In this document: piece after piece, positions 58,005 to 64,000 of the stretch
Position numbering within the stretch: the stretch's first letter is position 1
Layout: every line of letters starts with the position of its first letter
NCBI GenBank assembly: GCA_026545225.1
Contig: CM048848.1
Span: 12,690,853 to 12,754,852 of the forward strand
Length of the DNA stretch: 64,000 nucleotides
DNA from: Cornus controversa
Taxonomy: Eukaryota; Streptophyta; Magnoliopsida; Cornales; Cornaceae
Direction: 5' to 3'
Notes under the pieces: model-generated
What the model saw: only the letters and a program-made list of their open reading frames with translations
Told to the model about the DNA's origin: nothing
The model's database searches: none
Program-made: the position numbers and the translations under genes

Positions 58005-60375
58005 TGTTGACCTCAAGGTTTCAACCAAATGTTATTTGGGTGATTTTGATGATAACAATCTATTGTAGTGTAGATCTAATAAGTTTACTTGAGTGTGCAT
58101 TTTACAAAGTATCAAATTATCTCAAGTATCTTAAAGGCTTTAGACTTCAAAAGAAGTTACAAGAAGATATATGAAGTCACATGATCATAGAGTTCAAAGA
58201 TCAATAATCAAGATCAATGGCAAAGTTAAAGTGAAGCCACATGATGAAGGAACCCAAGAGCTTAAAGATTTGAAGATCAAAAGACTTGGGTAGGCTAGTC
58301 TTGGGTGAGTGCTCGTATTTATTGTAAAGTTACTTTGATGTACTCACATGAAAGCTCTAAGACCAATGCATATAATTCTTATCATTCATAAGTCCTTAGA
58401 GTATAAGCAATAGGCTATGAACTTCATTCATAACATCATGAGGCATTTTCTAAGGTTGAGTTAGTTTAAGCTTTAATAAGCTTTGGAAGAACTCAATTAT
58501 TAAGCCATAACTAGGACCATGTATTTCAATCATATCATTTGGAATGGTCTCTAGGAATTAGAGTAATAAGGCTTTGAACTTATATGTTTAAATTATAAAA
58601 AGCCTTATGTAATATTGAGATGATCTCCAATTGAAAATATCTTTTATACTCAATATTCACATTCAGTCAATGAACTTCATATCAAGTTTGAGCTTGCTGA
58701 AAGTTGAGTTTAAGCTTGCTAAAAGTTGAGTTTCAGCTTGCTGAAAATCCAGGTTCAGGCGACTGAAAATGCACTTTCAGGCGACTGAAAATGATAGTAG
58801 GGTTTGATGTTTCTAGAGCACTTTTCAACTGACTGAAACTTTATTTTCAACCGACTGAAATTTGCTGGATCTGAATCTAACGGCTAGTTTGGTGCATTTA
58901 ATGCTTCCAACAACCCTTCAACAACTTTAAAACGGCTATATTTCATATTAGGGCTGTAAATACACCTTATATGTATATGTTTCATGTGTGAGAGACCACT
59001 ACACATATAGTTGATTATCCATTGTTGGTTGAATCTATCCTTAAGCTTAAAATTTATATTCTATAGAGATAGTCACCACACTTGACCAAATTCTTCCAAA
59101 GATCAATTCATTTGTGGTATTTCATCCATCATTCTAGAGTTGAACTTTTATATTGATTCATCAATTGTAACTCTAGGTATGTGAGCTATCATTTGTGTAT
59201 CTATCCACTGAGGGATATTTTCTATTGTACTCAAATTCCTATTCATCCTATTTGAGAAGAAGTCTAAGAGGTGTTTTGGCAAAAGGGATTGCTTCATGGA
59301 AACTTGTAAAGGTTCTCACTTGAGCCGTCAAAAGTGAATAGAAGATCAAGTTATGCGCTTGACAATGAAGTCTTGGTGAAGTGTTCACCAGAGCAAAAAA
59401 GACCAAGTGTTGGACTTGACAATTGTAGATGTTTGCTTTCCACCATTAAGGGAAGCTTCATAGTGGCAACCTCAAGATGAGCTCTTGAGGCATGGACGTA
59501 GGCTGGAGTTGCCGAACCATGTAAATATCACGGTGTTACTTGGTTTGCATTTCTCTAACCCTTAACTCATCTACTTAATAGCATTTTATATATTTAATTT
59601 CATTATGCTTTATATATGAATGTTATTAGTTTATATGCTTTAATTCATATGAGGAGGATGGGATGAATGCTTGGAGTATGTTGATTGATTGAGTACTTAT
59701 TTGATTATTCATCTCCAATTAAGTTGCGTACTATGTGTTTGATAAAATGTCTTTATGAGCTTTAATTCCATTTATAACTTAAAATGTCTTTATAAGCTTT
59801 ATACTCACTTAGCTCATTTCATTCATTATCCAATGTACCATTTTATGAATGAATGAGTAGCACTCTAAGTGCTTGATTAATTGTGTATGTGAGTTTTACT
59901 ATTTACATTATATTCATAGATAATTGCTCAAGTACCATTTTAATAGGTTTACTCATTTATTTTACTAGCATTTGTTTTATAATTGTTTATTTAATGAATA
60001 TTGTTTAAATGCTACATATGAGGAGGATGAGATGTATGCTTGGAGTATATTGGTTGAGCATTGTAAATTGATTGAGTATTTATTTGATTACCTTTTGTCA
60101 ATCAATTTGTATATCATGTGTTTGATTAATCACACAATCAACATGTACATACATTATAAGCATGATACGTTGCACTTTCATGAACACTTCATTTGTCATA
60201 TCCACTTATTTAAGTGCATAATAGGTAGAATATTCTCATTCCCACTTGTTGAATACATAAGTTTATGAAGTGTTCCAAACAAGCCTACTTTTGTCAAAAT
60301 GAGCTCAATCGAAAAAGTTTCATCCTTTGCCTATTGTCCCTATTCACCCTCCCTAGGGACAAATCTTGGGTAACA
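58005..60375 (+). mobile_element. Copia-type (SIRE/Maximus-like) solo LTR, 2371 bp
   Basis: Starts 'tgttgacctcaaggtttc' and ends 'cttgggtaaca', with perfect duplications aaatc (58000-58004, 60376-60380). The homologous site near 45280 is empty. SIRE-type marks are 'gattttgatgataacaa' near the start and 'cctattcaccctccctaggg' near the end. The late-LTR phrase 'atggacgtaggctggagttgccgaacc' is at about 59493. It contains no internal genes. An approximately 400-bp internal near-duplication occurs: 'atatgaggaggatg(g/a)gatg' at about 59647 and 60015, each followed by similar text. Confidence 0.93.
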
Positions 60376-61320
60376 AAATCATATATTACAAATTGATCAC
60401 CATAATTTTGACACCATAATTTGTCAATTACAAATATATGTCACAACTTCTTCGAGAAGAGACAATTTTGACCTAATGGATTTTAGTTTGAAAAAGCTCC
60501 CACAGATAATCTTGAGTTATCATATTGAAACAAAGGTCCCAGGGACCTTGTACTATATCGGGTTAAGAATGAAAGTTCCAAAATAGTTCAAGTTAAACAT
60601 AGTAAAAATTAAAGATCCAGAGAGTTTGAGAACAAGTATATATTTACACTTCCGTTGGAATTAAGCATTATCTAAAAATCCAGAGAGTTATGCACCGGTG
60701 CACCTTTTGACTTGCATTAATACAACTTTGTCTCGAGAGTTATGGACTATAATCTATTGACTTGCAATGGTATATTTCCAAGGCACGACATTAAAGTATG
60801 TCTAATAACAAATTTAAATCTATTTGGATTTATTTGTAATATTGAATTTTTAATTAGGCTTTTAAAAGGAAAACTAATGCAGGACAGGATGGTGCTGCAA
60901 CCAATTAATATGAACCTCAAATAATTTGTTGTAGAACAAGAAAGCAAGCAGAGAGGAGCCAAGATTCTATTGCTGGGGCCCGAGTTATTAAAAAAAATTC
61001 ATCGAAAAGACACACACAAAATAAAATTACATCAATTTAATATTAATTTATATGTTTACTTATATAGTTGTATTTATATGTATATATACAAAGATATATA
61101 TAATATATACATATTGTATTAATATATATGGGTAAATGTATGCATATCATGTATATTGTATTTATATGTCAATATATATAGATATTCAATATATACAAGA
61201 GTATTAGAAAACTAAAAAAAAATAGAATTAGGGTTTTAAAGAATGAAAAGTTATTGAATTTTTTTAATTAAAAAAATAAAGAAAAAAAGTGAAAGGATTA
61301 GGAGAGAGAACTTAACATAC
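60376..61320 (+). repeat. Block shared with 45280-46215, copy B, right part
   Basis: Continues copy B after the solo LTR through the TA-rich segment at 61080-61200. Confidence 0.88.
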
Positions 61321-61321
61321 T

Positions 61322-61550
61322 TAGGCTCTATTTGGATTGGCTTTTGAAAAGCGGCTTTCGGCTTTTCAAGCTCAAAAGCCATTTTGGAGAGTGTTTGGAT
61401 TGGTGAGGCGGAAGAATTTTAGAGTCCCAAAAGAGCATTTAAAGGAAGCTGGGGGTACCAGTTTCCTGATTTAGTTTCTACTTCTCTTTTTCTTCTGCGT
61501 AAATTAAAGTCGAAACAAAAGCTCTGTCAAACATGGCTTTAATCTTTATT
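61322..61550. mobile_element. Putative MITE
   Basis: Extra sequence relative to copy A (compare 46170-46225). 'ggctctatttggattggctttt' at the left is imperfectly inverted against 'aaaagctctgtcaaacatggcttt' at the right, a pattern of hAT-type MITEs. No exact target duplication found. Confidence 0.45.
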
Positions 61551-61856
61551 TTTTCTCCACCATTGAACTCCCGTTGCAAAATTCCATAAAAACTTTTGGA
61601 CAGTTGCTTGCCTCTTTACCAAGTTGTGGTCGCTCTTTGGTGTATTCCAAATTTATGCTTTGTGTTTTAGTTATGGATTATATTATATATATCATATTAT
61701 ATTTTATTGCTATTGGGTTTTAAAATAAACTAATTAAATGGTTGATGTAATTTGGTTGGGCAAAAAATTAACTAACTAAATGTTTGATGTAAAAGGGTTG
61801 GGCTAATCTTAAATGGGTTGGGTTTAAAATAAACCAAACTATCAATTTCATATAAT

Positions 61857-62133
61857 TGGATTTAGCCTATAGAAATTTATTACTAGAAGGCCGTATAACT
61901 TTAAATAGTTTTCCAATTTTTGGGATCGCCATGACCCACCTATCCCTTCCTTGCCACCAAAAGGAAGGGGTGAGAAATAATAAAATGAGACTCTACGAAG
62001 AATTATTTGAAGGTTGTATAACTTTAAATAGTTTTTCAATTTTTGGGATCACCATGACCCACCTATCCCTTCCTTGCCACCGAAAGGAAGGGATGAAAAA
62101 TAAGAAAATAAGAAAAAGTAAGGCTAAATCCAT
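61857..62133. repeat. 123-bp duplication with short inverted ends
   Basis: 'gtataactttaaatagtttt' starts at 61893 and 62016 and is followed by about 85 near-identical bases, including 'catgacccacctatcccttc'. 'tggatttagcct' (61857) is inverted at about 62121-62132. Possibly a small MITE. Confidence 0.7.
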
Positions 62134-62184
62134 GAAGAAACAAATGTTGAAATTCATCCTAACGCGCTCAAAAGGATAATGCAA

Positions 62185-63560
62185 TCCATATACAACTCCA
62201 CAAAGTCCAAAAGATTCACTATAAGCTCAAGTTATCCAAAAAAAAAAAAATACATGAAATATGATTCTCTTCCCCCCCCAACCAAACTAGGACAATAAGC
62301 CAGGGACAACCTGCCAAGTATCTTCAGCTTTTTTTTGTCCGCTATACCTTCGTACTTCAAGTATGTTGAAGTGCATATGATTCACACATACTATAGGAGA
62401 AGAAGGGAGGAAGAGACAATGAATTAGAGAGAATTTTTGTAAGTTAGGGTTGCATATTTATTTTTACTTTTATTAATGTTTAAGTATTAAGGTTAATTTT
62501 GAATTTTTCTTAGTTTTTGGATTTCTTAGGGTTTGTTTATGGTTTTTCCAATATAAAGGACATGAATTTTTATAGCAAAAAAATTAATTGTACATGAAAT
62601 GTAAAGTAAAATGAAAGTTGCTGAAATTGTGGTGTAAGAGCCCTCTGCAATTTGCACAAATTTATTTTATATTTGAATGAATGACTAATGGATGATAACT
62701 GCTGCAATTCATTTCTATCTTAACTGTCCGATTAATAGAACGCCACTGACTGTCCTCCATTTATTCTTCACAATATTATCTTCCTCTTCTAAGAGTTAGC
62801 CACCTGTCCCTCACGTGATTCCTTAATTCTTTTTCTGTCACTTGGCGATCTAGAAAGTACGGACACTTCACGAAGGTGCCGTACTTGTGCCGGACACTCG
62901 GACACTTCGTACAAGTGTCTTAACATTTTTCTTTTTAGGACACTTCTCGGATACTCCTTGGATACTTCTTGGACACTCCTTGAATACATATCGGATACTT
63001 CATAGCAATGATGTATATTTAAATATTTCGAATGAAAATTATATGATACTAAGTTATAATTAAAATCTAAGCTAAATATGTGTAGAAGACTAAACAAGTT
63101 TGGTTCTTTAATTTATTTTAATCTATTTGTCTATTTTTGTTTATAAGTTTGTTTGGTTCTTAATTGATTGATGATGAATTGAAGTATTTCTATAATGTAG
63201 TATTTTTTATTAAATAATTAATATATATTAATATATTATATTATTATTTTATAGTCGTATCCTTGTCATGTCTGTGTCCTATTTTTTAAAAAAATTTCGT
63301 ATCCCTGTGTCCGTGTCATGTCGTATTCGTATTCCGTGATCGTGTTCGTATTTCTTAGCTTGCCATTCAACTATTGGTTTTCGGCAAATGGACCTGTTTG
63401 GGTGCAAACTGTATCATTGTTCCGTGGATAGAAGCTGGTTCAGAAATCAACATACAGTGCATGATTGCGTGGAATATTAAAATGACTGAACACTTTACAA
63501 TTTACATGCATCCTACTGTAAATGTAAAAGGGTGAAGGCATTTTGTAACTTTCGGATCAT
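62185..63560 (+). repeat. Dispersed repeat X, copy 4
   Basis: Contains both the left phrases ('caaaagattcactataag', 'gtatgttgaagtgcatatga') and the right part that in copy 2 lies beyond the MULE. It therefore shows the site without MULE (about 62757-62765). It is interrupted by about 540 bp at 62826-63367. Confidence 0.82.
62826..63367. mobile_element. Unidentified ~540-bp insertion in repeat X
   Basis: Absent from copy 2 (compare 43718-43745). It has degenerate 'ggacact(c/t)', 'gatacttc' and 'cgtgtc' words at both ends (62860-63000, 63255-63350) in opposite strand sense. Borders are uncertain by a few bases (attct / attca). Confidence 0.45.
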
Positions 63561-63951
63561 ATTCCGCGGAATCAAGTCTAATTCGATTTGAATCCGATAA
63601 GAGTTATATTTAATTTGATTCTATCTGATAATTCGGTAAATTATATATAATTAAATTTATATTTTATTTATTATTAATCGAATATCCGATTTGATTACCC
63701 AATTCAAAAAAATATATATTTAAAAAAAATAATTAATTTAAAAAGACATTAGCAAATAATGAATTGGGAAAAAAAATAGTGAAGAAAAATAAAATATAAA
63801 GAAAAAGTAGTAGAAAAATAAGTATTTGACTTTTTATTAAAAAAAAATCTATAAAGAAAGACAAAATAGAAAGAGGGAAGAATAAGAAAGAAACAATGAT
63901 AAAAATATTTTAATAGTATATAAATATTACTCGTATATGTTATAACATTAG

Positions 63952-63953
<2 letters not shown>
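63561..63953. other. AT-rich, gene-free
   Basis: Short inverted words around 'aattcgatttgaatccgat' (63575-63700). Nothing else supported. Confidence 0.55.

Positions 63954-63992
<39 letters not shown>
63954..63992. repeat. (TA)n microsatellite
   Basis: Uninterrupted TA run at the window end. Confidence 0.95.
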
Positions 63993-63995
<3 letters not shown>

Positions 63996-64000
63996 ATAAA

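Overview
This is AT-rich nuclear DNA of a flowering plant. Evidence for that is stacked Ty3/gypsy elements (Athila-, Tat- and chromovirus-type), Copia-type solo LTRs, a FAR1-type Mutator-like (MULE) transposase, L1 fragments and an Au-like SINE tail. The species cannot be told from the sequence. I see no intact host gene, tRNA or rRNA; nearly all of the window is transposable elements and their debris.

Layout. 1-4926: two 3' halves of a degraded Ty3/gypsy element joined head to head. Its right LTR (4927-5504) is split by a complete Athila-type element (5505-16097, target duplication GAGAT, RT and RNase H deleted) and resumes at 16098-18010. 18025-20665: two copies of an uncharacterised repeat (called X here), one carrying a 595-bp solo LTR. 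20666-43653: a Mutator-like element with about 210-255 bp terminal inverted repeats and a 9-bp target duplication (one mismatch). It carries a FAR1-type transposase pseudogene (+) and a Ulp1-type cysteine-protease gene (-), arranged convergently around a 45-bp minisatellite. A Tat-type gag-only retroelement (21395-28482, itself containing a 416-bp solo LTR) and a 2451-bp solo LTR (40890-43340) sit inside it. 43654-49124: rest of repeat X, an L1 fragment, a SINE tail and AT-rich sequence. 49125-54006: a very young gag-only LTR element whose two 345-bp LTRs differ at one base and whose 3' half is two satellite arrays (96 bp and 16 bp, the latter GC-rich). 54007-64000: AT-rich sequence, a second L1 copy, a 2371-bp solo LTR, MITE-like pieces and a further copy of repeat X.

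Insertion order by nesting: the chromovirus LTR predates Athila; repeat X predates the MULE, which predates the Tat element, which predates the 416-bp solo LTR; the second L1-containing block predates the 2371-bp solo LTR. The 49-54 kb element looks youngest.

The retroelement coding regions keep long reading frames broken mostly by TAG codons where the family normally has Gln or Trp. This is the pattern expected if methylated cytosines in CHG sites decay. The most noteworthy object is the compound MULE. Next come the young satellite-bearing element and the cross-element stop-codon pattern.
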